From Branchiostoma belcheri (taxonomy: Eukaryota > Chordata > Leptocardii > Amphioxiformes > Branchiostomatidae): 64,000 bases of DNA. The stretch is taken from assembly GCF_001625305.1 (NCBI RefSeq), contig NW_017803135.1:235983-299982 (forward strand). The letters run 5' to 3'. The notes beneath the pieces were generated by a model. That model was not told the origin of the DNA. It did not search any database and saw nothing but the letters and a program-made list of their open reading frames with translations. Within the stretch, counting starts at the first letter, position 1. Every line of letters begins with the position of its first letter. Shown here one piece after another: positions 47,701-59,633 of the stretch. Made by a program: the position numbers and the translations under genes.

Positions 47701-50287
47701 GAGTGACGGGATGGCCATGGCTGGGAGGATGGTTTCCCCAAGGTTGATGACTTTTAGATGTAAGTAGTGTGTGAGATTTAGGAAGTACCTTCCTATATCA
47801 TCATCATCATCCTTCCCCTCCTCAATCAGAATGGCGAACTCCAGGTCGGAGTACGGCGTCACCAGTTCTGTGGCCTGTGACCCCATGCCGATGAAAGCGT
47901 ACTTACAGGGAGGAGGTCCCAGTTTGGCAATGCATTCATCTGTCAGTACTTGGATAAACTCTCGTCTTTCAACTGTGATGGTCTTGAACAAGTTCTTGAT
48001 TTTTTCAGCTCGTTTGATCTCTACCTCTCTCACGACGGGATCGTCTTCATCATACTGATAAGGGTTGTGTTCCTCATGAACTGCTTCCAGCTGAGAGTTT
48101 GCACGGGCGCGCGAGTTGTCCAGTTTCTTTATGTGATCTAACGCGCTGCTATACGGGCACGGTTCACAGTCAAGGTTACAGGTGTTTCTCAGAAATCGCC
48201 TTTCTGTTTCTTGCAGTTTCGATACCATGTTTTGTTTGTCTCCATCTGTTCTGGCCATGGAGGCATTATACAGAGCTGCCGCCTGTGTGAATTTCCTACC
48301 TTCTCCTGTCCGCTTACCTCGCTCGACGTAGACGTCACCCAACCTGTACAGACAGTCGGCTTCTTTAGCCTTGTTGGGTTTACTGCGATCTGTGGGTGGG
48401 AATTAAAGATTGATCAGAACTATACACAATGGTTGTGTTTGAGTATGACAAATGATATTATGGATTTTAAAAGCTATAAACTTGTCAGCCATCTAGTATA
48501 CAATGTTACTGCTTTCGATCAGTAGGAAGAAAAAACTTTTTTAACTTTAATTAATAACTATGATTAGATCATGCGTGCAAAAAAAACTGTATAACAAACC
48601 ATGAACAAGTTTCGAAGCGGCTACGAGGTTCTGCTCTGCTGCGTCCAGGTCTCCATTTCCCAAGTCACGGTCCGCTGTATGGATGTACCTGCGGTATGAT
48701 CTGTACAACAAAATGAGTTTTGAGGCAAACTTACATCAATAGGCGTCGCTATTTGACATAGACTATACTGCAAAGAAGATCAAACATCCATTATTAGTAT
48801 TACATAAAATTAAACTACGTTATCTTATCAACGTCACACGTCAAAAATTAACGTTCTACACAGTAGAATTGATAATACATTTCTGCCAAGCAAGATGCTA
48901 CTAGTAAATGGCCCCTTGTTCATGTTTTATAGTTATTTTGAATCACAAGTAAACATAGAAGCACTAACATGTCATTGTCAACTTGACAGGTGGTTCCGTC
49001 GCTAGAGGGTGCAGCTGAGAGGGCAGAGAAGTGGCCCTTTCGTCCTCTAAAGCCTTGTTGTTTCTGTGTGAACCGATAGTAAGATATGATTAACACTAAA
49101 GGTCTTCATTCATTCATTAACAGGTGGACATGTCATCCACAAAGAGCTGGTCAAAGGTAAATGAACTGACATGACCCGTGGCAGACCAACGCATGCTGAG
49201 AGTATGTTGAATACAGTTTGGGGGGAGGGGGGTATAAAATGTGATGATTGGTAGTTTACATTTAACTTTAAGGGAGAAATAAGACATATTCCATCATATT
49301 GTTAAGATGCACATATTCAGACCAAAATACACGAATCTTCACAGCTTCTTTCACTATTCTGTCGTCAAAGATTTAGTACAAAGTCCACCATAATTTTGTT
49401 CAGAATGACGTTTAAGCAAAGGTGTTAATAAATCAAAATAAGAAGTTGGTATCATTCTAGCGCAAAAAAGCCCTTGATCTGAAGCGATACGATACGTTTG
49501 ACGCCATTAGCGGCACGAAATGCATGACGGGATTTATTGGGTGGGAACCCGGAAGTCAGCACTAGAGAGTCATGCTCAAGTAAAATAGTTCTCTCACCTT
49601 GTTTCTTCTGGTGATGTCTTGTCTGATCTTTGCGGTGTGCAGTAAGCGGTGAACAATGACAACTGTTCCATGAACGTTGTGACACCGCGCCAGTGCCCTG
49701 TTGTACAGAGCAGTAGCTCTGGTCAAGTCTCTAGTGTCTCCAGTTTCTGTTCCTCTTTTCAGGTACACGTCACCCAGACTCTTGATCGCTTCTGTTTCTA
49801 ACATATCGTTGTCGTTTACTATCGCCTCTACCATCACCTGTGCGTATCCAACCAGCAAAGAGTCAGTGTTACCTCCGGTAGCCCGTCTCTTGTCCAGGGC
49901 TTGAAACTTTGCCGCTACCTTTGCAGGTGTAGTCGTCTCCTTGTCTTCAGTCGGCTGTTCCTTACCCTGTGACGACAGCCCTTGTAAAAGCCTCTCTGTG
50001 TAGTAGTAGCGGTGTTCTATACCATCTGCCTGTTCTTCATGGTAACACCGCACCATAGCAGCAATGTAAATAGCCAAGGCTGTGTTGAACTTCCCCTCGT
50101 CCTTCCCGAGTCTTCCCTTCTCCACGTTGACGTCGCCCAGAGTTTTGAGCAGCTCCACTTCCGCCAGCCTGTCCGTGTCGGCCATGGCGTCCACCAGGGC
50201 ACGGAGGTAGCCTGTCTCCGCCCGGGCTAGTCCGTACCTCCTGCCCTTCTCGTCCGCCTCACGGAGTTTCTCACACACCCGCAACAT
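44740..50287 (-). CDS. NTase-TPR gene, copy F (open frame, about 1,511 aa)
   Basis: The exons are 50287-49598, 49063-48969, 48700-48600 and 48389-44740. Exon 1 has 230 codons, one fewer than A-E. Exon 2 is only 95 bases because the usual start of the exon is deleted and a new acceptor (TTCACACAG) joins in frame at KQQGFRGRK. Copy G shares both features. The NTase signature reads GMGSQATELVTPYSDLEF, and the acid-rich loop has one extra aspartate (KDDDDDIGR). The TPR tract has 14 units. Units 6-7 and 8-9 are a repeated pair. The last full unit (RCWFELGDHSRAMRYYKQSLDRMEIIY) is an extra terminal-type unit seen only here. Confidence 0.87.
45580..46110 (-). repeat. 264-bp higher-order duplication of TPR units in copy F
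   Basis: Two adjacent pairs of units share the unusual order ISYYEKSLKMMKAIYG, VAKSLH, VGNCWSDLG, IRYYEQSLKMTKTIY. The DNA of the two pairs is nearly identical at an offset of 264 bases. Confidence 0.8.
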
Positions 50288-50692
50288 GCCGACTTTCTGC
50301 TACGAAAATGTCTCCTAACTCCTTGTGTTCATGGTCTCCATGCTAACATTATGCACCTGACTTGAACTGGCGCAGGTTTCACACTGCCTGTGTCAACATT
50401 ACGTCATCTGTCAATGCAGAGGTCAAAGCTCCAATACAAAAGCTTTGGAAATACCCGTGTCCGTAAACATATCAGGTAACCTGCCTACCTGCCTGAGCCT
50501 TAAGTGCTTCTCCGGGACATCTTGCTACCTTGACACAGTTTTTAGGCAGCCCGGTTTTTCGCTACCACTACTGTGCCTGTAGGTGCTAAAATAAGTCTAG
50601 TGTCCTCTTTAATTTATTTGGTTTTTGTACCGTTTTGGGATCTTTCAGGTGGTCTCGTGTTCGGAAAACCCTGCTGGTATACTTTCATCTTT

Positions 50693-50725
50693 GCCGGGGC
50701 TCTGAGATGTTATGCGAGCCCCGGC
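50693..50725. other. perfect GC-rich hairpin
   Basis: GCCGGGGCTC pairs perfectly with GAGCCCCGGC across a 13-base loop. It lies in a stretch absent from the matching flank of copy D, so it may belong to a small insertion. A second hairpin GCCCC-TATT-GGGGC follows near 50737-50752. Confidence 0.6.
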
Positions 50726-52563
50726 TACACCCCCATATAGCCCCTATTGGGGCACTTTAGGGGAAAATATACCTATAGTATACTTTATAGTTATATCATA
50801 TCTGTACAACCAGTACAATCTGTATACAGTACCGTATATTGGTGATCAACTGGACACTTAAATTCCTATCTGGCCGTAAAATTCGCTCTACTTTACACTT
50901 ATTGACTGTGCAGTTTGTTGGTCTGTACTCGTGTTTCCTGGCCCTAACTTTCTCACATTTTACCGTTTAAAATGTTGCCGTATATGTTAATCATCTGTGC
51001 TATTGAAATTGGTGGTATTGGGCATATTTCTTGCTTGGGTTAAGTTTTTTGGTGTATTTCTGGGGGGGGGGGTTCTTTCGGACGGTATCTGGGGGTAGTT
51101 TTATTTGGGAGGGGGAGAATTTGTCGTTATATCAACACTGTGATAAAAGAGTCGACATGTGATGGTGATGATGGTACTACATTGTGCCTAGTGCATACTG
51201 CCATAGGTGGTAGTGGAAAGACCGGGGAAAAACAAGACCTGTCGTGTCATCATTGTCAGCTGGTAAGAACGCACCTAGGGATAGGGCTGGTACTGTCCTT
51301 GGTGCTGATCATGCCATTCCGTGGGTACCTGGTAGATGTCGCTTCAACACAGTATCGTCACCGGCACTTATCATAAGCAAGAGGTCTGCTAAGTGACATG
51401 AGTTCACTGTCTGTCAACATGATGCAATTTTGCGGGTTAATAAAGGCCAGTATTTTAAGCTCTCTACATCTCTGGTTGTAGAACCAGTGACACAATTATA
51501 GTGAGTCTTTTGCCTACATGTCAATCAACCACTGCAATGTGTACAAATGTATGTCGAGGAAGCAAATTTTGATGTCACTGTTTGTTAAAGAATGTTAGAA
51601 AACTGTGCCAATAAGACTATATCATTCTGGATACAATAGTGACAGATTGCAGAGCTTCGTGTCTTACAGTGCGGTTACATTTGTCGTAGATCGTCGCCCA
51701 ATTTTGATGTTGCAGAATTTTTTTCAGGCAAGCCGTGACAGAACCAACTACAGACAAGGATCGAAGGCAGCTTTTTCCAACATGAGACTGCATTTTTCAG
51801 GATTTCAGTTTCAGAACTATCCCAAGAATGACTTCAATTTGCGATCGTACTAGTACTGTATAATTCCTGATTTTTTCACTGTACTGTTATGTTCACTGTT
51901 TTCACTGTCACGTCTGTATTGTGAACTTATCATTACAGTTAACAAATAATTCCTGAATGTTCATGTTCTTTTTCCTGCACCGTGAATATACAGATTGCCG
52001 AACATTGTACTGTAAAACCTGTAACACTGTGATATTGTAAAAAAGGGAAACCCTTCACGTTATTGTTGTTGTTTCTTTTACATTTGTTCATAAAGTAAAA
52101 GGCAAATGTAACATCAAAAGTTGGCTTCAGGTCTAAACAATAAACACACATTGTGACGTATACTTTATTGTTTGCATAGCGTTGTACTGTAAAACCTGTA
52201 AAGATATACTAAAGAAGGGAAACCCTTCACTTAATTGTTGTTGTTTCTTTTACATTTGTTCATAAAGTAAAAGGCAAACGTAACATCAAAAGTCGTTTCA
52301 GGCTTTTTAAAGATTAATGTCGAAAAGGTTTTTGCGTATCTTTTGCAAATTAGAAAGTGCTTGAAGAATGGAATCCTCCACCCTCCTTGCCTTTACCTTT
52401 GCACACTTGTAATCTGCAATTTGAGAGATCTTCCCAAAGAATCATCCCAAAACACAAGGCCATGATACAGAAAACCCATTAAAGATCCATTCATAACTAT
52501 AACCTTAGGACTAGTCCTGTCCCCCATGTTGATCATCCGCATCTTTCATCCACCATAACTTCT

Positions 52564-52720
52564 GTTCATTCATTCATTCATTCATTCATTCATTCATTCA
52601 TTCACTCACTATCACTCGCTCACTCACTCACTCACTCACACTACTCACTCTCACTACTCATTCACTCACTCATTCACTCTCTCACTCATTCACTCACTCA
52701 CTCACTCACACTCACTCATT
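52564..52720. repeat. (ATTC)n/(ACTC)n tract beside copy G
   Basis: It begins as ATTC repeats and passes into ACTC repeats, next to the polyadenylation region of copy G. Confidence 0.9.
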
Positions 52721-52766
52721 TCATTGAGCTTACTCGGAACTCATATACATGCATGACTTTGTTTCC

Positions 52767-52772
52767 TTTATT
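52767..52772 (-). terminator. polyadenylation signal of copy G
   Basis: AATAAA on the minus strand, about 335 bases beyond the stop. Confidence 0.6.
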
Positions 52773-53105
52773 CTTTTTAGTGCTAATCCCTAGATATATT
52801 CTAGATATAGAACACAAAGGAATTGTCCAAATGGCTGCCTACTTACAATGAGTGCAAGAAATTCCACCAAAGACAACAAGTATATCTAATAGTCTCCCTA
52901 CGCAATACACAGTCTTGCAAAGTACATTAATTACCCTTATTATGTAGTAGAAGCTGCTATACTTACATAGTAAGCAATTTGTGACAGAGATAGCTAAGTA
53001 TTGACATGATATGGCATGACAGATTGGAGATGTTCAGTAGTGTCTCCATAGTTAGCTAAACCTGAGTAATGATTTGCTATAACTACTATTACTAACGGCT
53101 TTACT

Positions 53106-56100
53106 CTACTCGCGGAGGGCACTTTTACATAGTCTGATATTGTTCAGTACTGTTGCCACGTTGGGATGTGCCAGATTGTCCCTATAGGTAACTTTCATCA
53201 TATTCAACGACTGTTGGTAATAGCTGAGGGCTTTACTGTGATCACCGAGTTTGTGCCAGTAGGTTCCAATGTTGTGTAGTGATGAAGCAATGTCGGGATG
53301 TGGCGTTGTTTCACCATACATAGCTTTCCTCATCTTCAGTGACTGTTCGTAATAACTGATAGCTTTCCTCTGATCACCAAGGTCACTCCAACATGCCCCA
53401 ATGTTGTTTAGTGATGATGCAATGTCGGGATGTGGCGTTGTTTCCCCATAGATAGCTTTCCACATCTTCAGTGACTGTTCGTAATAACTAATAGCTTTCC
53501 TCTGATCGCCAAGGTGACTCCAACAGTTACCAATGTTGTTTAGTGATGGAGCAATGTTGGGATGTGGCGTTGTTTCGCCATAGATAGCTTTCATCATCTT
53601 CAGTGACTGTTCGTAATAACTGATAGCTTTCCTCTGATCGCCAAGGTGACTCCAACAGTTACCAATGTTGTTTAGTGAAGAAGCAATGTTGGGATGTGGC
53701 GTTGTTTCCCCATAGATAGCTTTCATCATCTTCAGTGACTGTTCGTAATAACTGATAGCTTTCCTCCGATCACCAAGGTCACTCCAACAGTTCCCAATGT
53801 TGTTTAGTGATGATGCAATGTCGGGATGTGGCGTTGTTTCACCATAGATAGCTTTCTTCATCTTCAGTGACTGTTCGTAATAACTGATAGCTTTCCTCTG
53901 ATCGCCAAGGTCAATCCAACATGCCCCAATGTTGTTTAGTGATGATGCAATGTTGGGATGTGGCGTTGTTTCACCATAGATAGCTTTCTCCATCTTCAGT
54001 GACTGTTCGTAATAACTGATAGCTTTCCTCCGATCGCCTCGGTCACTCCAACATTTCCCAATGTTGTTCAGTGATGATGCAATGTTGGGATGTGGCGTTG
54101 TTTCACCATAGATAGCTTTCATCATCTTCAGTGACTGTTCGAAATAACTGATAGCTTTCGTCTGATCACCAAGGTGACTCCAACATGTCCCAATGTTGTT
54201 TAGTGATGAGGCAATGTCGGGATGTGGCATTGTTTCGCCATAGATAGCTTTCTTCATCTTCAGTGACTGTTCGTGATAACTGATAGCTTTCCTGTGATCA
54301 CCAAGGTCACTCCAACATGTCCCAATGTTGTTTAGTGATGATGCAATGTCGGGATGTTGCATTGTTTCGCCATAGATAGCTTTCTTCATCTTCAGTGACT
54401 GTTCGTGATAACTGATAGCTTTCCTGTGATCACCAAGGCCATTCCAACAAGTCCCAATGTTTCCAAGTAACGAGTAAAATTCTGGATGCATTTCGGTGCC
54501 TGCATAGATATTATTTCCAGCGCTCAGTGCCCGTTCGTAGTAGATCTTCGCTTTCTCATAGTCACCGCGACTGTGTGAGACACTGCCTAACGCCCAAAGT
54601 ATGTCAAACTCCTTTTCGTCGTCACCACCCGCTTCTTCAAGTGCTGCCTCGAAGTGACGTGTGGATGCTTCTAACTGCAACAGCTGTTTTGTTATTAGAC
54701 CCCTGGTTTGAGCTGAGTTGTCAAAGATGGCAGTTGGGAATATCTTTGCTGTTCGATTATCCCTTTCAACTGTAACTACAATGCATCTTTTTAATGGAAT
54801 GGCTGTATAGTAGTACCTGAACAACATTTTAGAGTTTGGTATGTGGAAAACTGACTCAACGATGGTGCCATCTACGTCAAGTTTGTCTAGTTGGACTTTC
54901 ATCTCCGTGAGAGGAGACAGTCTGTCCTTCTGTCCTCCGTTGGCAAAGTACGTTCTTAACCGTAGCTCCGCTGAGATGCTGATCAGTACAGTCAAGTGGT
55001 GGGCTTCTTCGTGACTGATCCGCTGTGTCTTGTGTAACTCTTCTATCATTCCCCACACACTGGAGATCGTGATACCACAGCAAATACTCAACACATCAAC
55101 GGCCACGCTGGGAAAACGGTAGATTTCCTTTTTCACATCCAGAAGCTGCCCAGTTGGTTCAACGTTTTCTATTTGTCGAATATTATCATTCAGTATTAGC
55201 ATTGCGGACAACCGTGACAGAACAGGGGAACGGTCTACGCTTTTTTTAACAATGCTTGTATACTCATCTACCAAAGACTTGTCCCCTGTTAAGTAGCTCA
55301 CCCGTCTGAGGATGTCTGACAGGTGATAGCCTTCCGCCAGGGCGATGTGCAGATGCTGATATTCGGCCAACTCGGCAGGAATCTGAATGAGACTAACTGG
55401 AGGTTTGGTTTTGGTTTCATCTCTTCCAAACGGAGTCTTAGAAGCCCATGGCATGAAGCCGTCGAAGGCGAAGCCGCGAGGTGTGACGGAGTCGAAGAAC
55501 CAGTCTTTCTCTGGGTCTTCTGAGAGAAAGTCGTTTAGTGACGGGATGGCCATGGCTGGGAGGATGGTTTCCCCAAGGTTGATGACTTTGAGATGTAAGT
55601 AGTGTGTGAGATTTAGGAAGTACCTCCGTGTATCATCATCATCCTTCCCCTCTTCAATCAGAATGGCGAACTCCAGATCGGAGTACGGCGTCACCAGTTC
55701 TGTGGCCTGTGACCCCAACCCGATGAAAGCGTACTTACAGGGTGGAGGTCCTAGTTTGGCAATGCATTCGTCTGTCAGTACTTGGATAAACTCTCGTCTT
55801 TCAACTGTGATGCTCTTGAACAAGTTCTTGATTACTTCAGCTCGTTTGATCTCTACCTCTCTCACGACGGGATCGTCTTCATCATACTGATAAGGGTTGT
55901 GTTCCTGATGAATTGTTTCGAGCTGAGATTTTGCACGTGCGCGCGAGTTGTGCAGTTCCTTTCTGTGATCTAACGCGCTGCTATACGGACACGGTTCACT
56001 GTCAAGGTTACATGTGTTTCTCAGAAATCGCCTTTCTGTTTCTTGCATTTTTGTTACCAAGTTTTGTTTTTCTCCATGTGTTCTGGCCATGGAGGCGTTA

Positions 56101-58102
56101 TACAGAGCTGCCGCCTGTGTGAATTTCCTACCTTCTCCTGTCCGCTTACCTCGCTCGACGTAGACGTCACCCAACCTGTACAGACAGTCGGCTTCTTTGG
56201 CCTTGTTGGGTTTACTGCGATCTGTGGGTGGGAATTAAAGATTGTCAGAACTATACGCAATGGTTGTGTTTGAGTATGACAAATGATATTATGGATTTCA
56301 AAAGCTATAAACTTGTCTGCCATCTAGTATACAATCTTACTGCTTACGATCAGTAGGAAGAAAAACATTTTTTAACTTTAAGTAATAACTATGATTAGAC
56401 AATGTTTGCAAAAAAAAACTGTATAACAAACCATGAACAAGTTTCAGAGCGGCTACGAGGTTCTGCTCTGCTGCGTCCAGGTCTCCATTTCCAAAGTCAC
56501 GGTCTGCTGTCTGGATGTACCTGCGGTAGGATCTGTACAACAAAATGAGTTTTGAGGCAAACTTACATCAATAGGCGTCGCTATTTGACATAGACTATAC
56601 TGCAAAGAAGATCAAACATCCATTATTAGTATTACATAAAATTAAACTTATCAACGTCACACGTCACAAATTAACGTTCTACACAGTAGAAATTGATAAT
56701 ACATTTCTGCCAAGCAAGATGCTACTAGTAAATGGCCCCTTGTTCATGTTTTATAGTTATTTTGAATCACAAGTAAACATAGAAGCACTAACGTGTCATT
56801 GTCAACTTGACCGGTGGTTCCGTCGCTAGAGGGTGCAGCTGAGAGGGCAGAGAAGTGACCCTTTCGTCCTCTAAAGCCTTGTTGTTTCTGCGTGAACCGA
56901 TAGTAAGATATGATTAACAGGTGGTCATGTAATCCACAAAGAGCTGGTCAAAGGTAAATGAACTGACATGACCCGTGGCAGACCAACGCATGCTGAGAGT
57001 ATGTTGAATACAGTTTGGGGGGAGGGGGTATAAAATGTGATGATTGGTAGTTTACATTTAACTTTAAGGGAGAAATAAGACATATTCCATCATATTGTTA
57101 AGATGTACACATTCAGACCAAAATACACGAATCTTCACAGCTTCTTTCACTATTCTGTCGTCAAAGATTTAGTACAAAGTCCACCATACTTTTGTTCAGA
57201 ATGACGTTTAAGCAAAGGCGTTAATAAATCAAAATAAGAAGTTGGTATCATTCTAGCGCAAAAAAAGCCCTTGACCTTAAGCGACACGATACGCTTTACG
57301 CTTAGCGACACGAAATGCATGACGGCATTTATGGAGCTAAGCAAACCAAGTGGGAACCCGGAAGTCAGCACTGCCAAGTTCCGTCATGCTCAAGTCAAAA
57401 TAGTTCACTCACCTTGTTCCTTATGGCGATATCTTGCCTGATTTTTGCGGTGTGCAGTAAGCGGTGAACAATGACAACTGTTCCATGAACGTTGTGACAC
57501 CGCGCCAGTGCCCTGTTGTACAGAGCAGTAGCTCTGGTAAAGTCTCTGGTGTCTCCAGTTTCTGTTCCTCTTTTCAGGTACACGTCACCCAGACTCTTGA
57601 TCGCTTCTGTTTCTAACATGCTGTCGTCTTTTACTATCGCCTCTACCATCACCTGTGCGTATCCAACCAGCAAAGAGTCTGTGTTGCCTCCGGTAGCCCG
57701 TCTCTTGTCCAGATCTTGGAACTTTGCCGCTACCTTTGCAGGTGTAGTCGTCTCCGTGTCTTCAGTTAGCTGTTCCTTACCCTGTGACGACAGCCCTTGT
57801 ACAAGCCTCTCCGTGTAGTGGTAGCGGTGTTTTATACCATCTGCCTGTTCTTCATGGTAACACCGCACCATAGCAGCAATGTAAAACGCCAAGGCCGTGT
57901 TGAACTTCCCCACGTCCTTCCCGAGTCTTCCCTTCTCCACGTTCACGTCGCCCAGAGTTTTGAGCAGCTCCACTTCCGCCAGCCTGTCCGTGTCGGCCAT
58001 GGCGTCCACCAGGGCACGGAGGTAGCCTGTCTCCGCCCGGGCTAGTCCGTACCTCCTGCCCTTCTCGTCCGCCTCACGGAGTTTCTCACACACCCGCAAC
58101 AT
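53106..58102 (-). CDS. NTase-TPR gene, copy G (open frame, about 1,333 aa)
   Basis: The exons are 58102-57413, 56887-56793, 56532-56432 and 56221-53106. Exon 1 (230 codons) and the short exon 2 with a shifted acceptor match copy F, and introns 2 and 3 are almost identical to those of F. The upstream region, however, is class 1, as in A, C and E. The NTase signature is GLGSQATELVTPYSDLEF. The TPR tract has 10 units, very uniform in the middle (NIGNCWSHLGDQRKAISYYE twice in a row). This is the array member nearest the VCBP-like gene. Of the open copies it is the shortest. Confidence 0.87.
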
Positions 58103-59279
58103 GGCGACCCTCCGCTGAGAGAACGTCTGTAAAACTGTTCCCCGTTCCCCGTGTTGGCTTTATGCGCGTGACTCGAGCAAACACAGGTCTGGACAAACAT
58201 CCCGTGTCAGCATTACATCATCCGCCAGCCGATAACAAAGTTCAAAAGTCCAGTACTCCTACTAAAACATCGCGTAAGCATGTCAGGTAGCGTGTTGTAT
58301 CAGTTGGTTTAATGTTATGTTATTTATTTCTCCGCACGGAGTTTCTCACAAATCCACAGCGTTTTTTCTTTATATCCCAACATTTCATGACTAAACATGG
58401 TGACGGCACACAGTTAAGTTATAACTTATCTTATGCCGCCACCAATGCACAGGAAGAAAAGGACTGAAAAATACTCATTTTTACATGAGTTAAGTGAGGA
58501 AAGTCGTGTTAAGTGCATTTCCCAAGAGCACAATATAGGTGGCATGTCAGGACTCGGACCCGGGACCTCTTGGTTCTAAGTCGAGCACATACGCCGCACT
58601 ACCCCGCATTGTTTTACCTCTGCTTATATGTGGTAATGAAAATATTGTGGAAAAACAAGGACTTTCATGTCATCATTGTCTGCTGGTAAGAACGCACATA
58701 AGGGTAGGGCTGGTGCTGTCCTTGGTGCTGATCATGTCATTCCACAGGCACCTGCTAGATGGCGCTTTCACACACTATAGCTCCTTTTAGATCGACACAA
58801 GTCACGGCAGATGTGGCAGTTATTAATCCTCAACAGTCCCCAATTGACAGCTATGGGGGCGGCTAAAATGAAACTTCATGCAACTTTATTTGAATAACCA
58901 TTAACATTAATAAAAATCATACGAAAATTTTCAATATCTGCTTGCCTATTACAACTGACCAGGGATCTTAACAATTCAGAAATAAGGAGACAACGAAGAC
59001 ACATTTTAATCTGCAAGACATTGTTTTAATCACAAAACGTTTGACTGTCTGAAGTCTGTCTATCCTCTCAGTTCAGTCCAGGGCCCTAAGAGGACCATGG
59101 TCTTATAGGCGAGGAAGAAACGTTCTAGCTTCACTAAATACTGTATTTTTGGAACTTCGATGGGTTGCTACTTTTTCAGGCAAAGGTCTGTCTGTGATTG
59201 TCATAAACGGCTTAACATTTCAGTCAGAATGCTTGGCTTAGTTTGAGTTTCTAGCCAGCTCGGGTTTTGCCGTTGCTCT
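58103..59279. other. spacer between copy G and the VCBP-like gene
   Basis: Class 1 upstream region of G (58103-58320), a SINE head (about 58470-58606), then sequence related to the 3' untranslated part of the VCBP-like gene (58960-59279). G and the VCBP-like gene are both on the minus strand, so the VCBP 3' end lies only about 1 kb upstream of G. Confidence 0.65.
58470..58606 (-). mobile_element. tRNA-derived SINE head upstream of copy G
   Basis: Box B-like GGTCCGAGTCC on the minus strand, the same variant as upstream of copy A. Confidence 0.5.
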
Positions 59280-59368
59280 CTACAGGCATGTGACGAGGGT
59301 AGCCCAGTTGCAGAAGCCCAGGTTCTGGTCGAAGTGCTTTGAGCACATGCTCTGACCAGAGGTCATAG
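59280..59368 (-). pseudogene. second, partial chitin-binding C-terminal segment
   Basis: On the minus strand it is open from TSGQSMCSKHFDQNLGFCNW through ATLVTCL to a TAG stop. It is followed by sequence related to the 3' untranslated part of the main exon, so coding end and trailer were duplicated in tandem about 350 bases apart. The first half of the domain and an obvious acceptor are missing. It could be a relic or, less likely, an alternative last exon. Confidence 0.6.
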
Positions 59369-59633
59369 CAAATATCTCAGAAATTCAGAAACAAGAAGAC
59401 GACAAGGCCACATCTTAAGTTGCAAGACATCATTTTAATCACATTTTACAGTCTGAAGTCCAGGCCCACAAGAGGACCATGGCCTTATAGGCAAAGTACT
59501 GGATTTACTAAATATTGTATTTTTGCAAATTCAATAGACCCCTTTTACAACAAAGCTACGTCTTTGATTGTGGTAGGCGGTTTGACTTTTCAGTCGGACT
59601 GTTTGGCTTAGTTTGGGTTCCCGGCGTTGCCAT

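Larger units (their letters stand above)
50288..52766. other. spacer between copies F and G
   Basis: Class 2 upstream region of F (shared with D: a stretch with AATACAAAAGCTTTGGAAAT), a GC-rich hairpin at 50693-50725, a short G/T-rich stretch (51060-51120), a SINE-free version of the upstream flank, a block shared with 8240-8900, two copies of the double hairpin (52.04 and 52.21 kb), and an ACTC/ATTC tract. No gene is visible. Confidence 0.7.
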
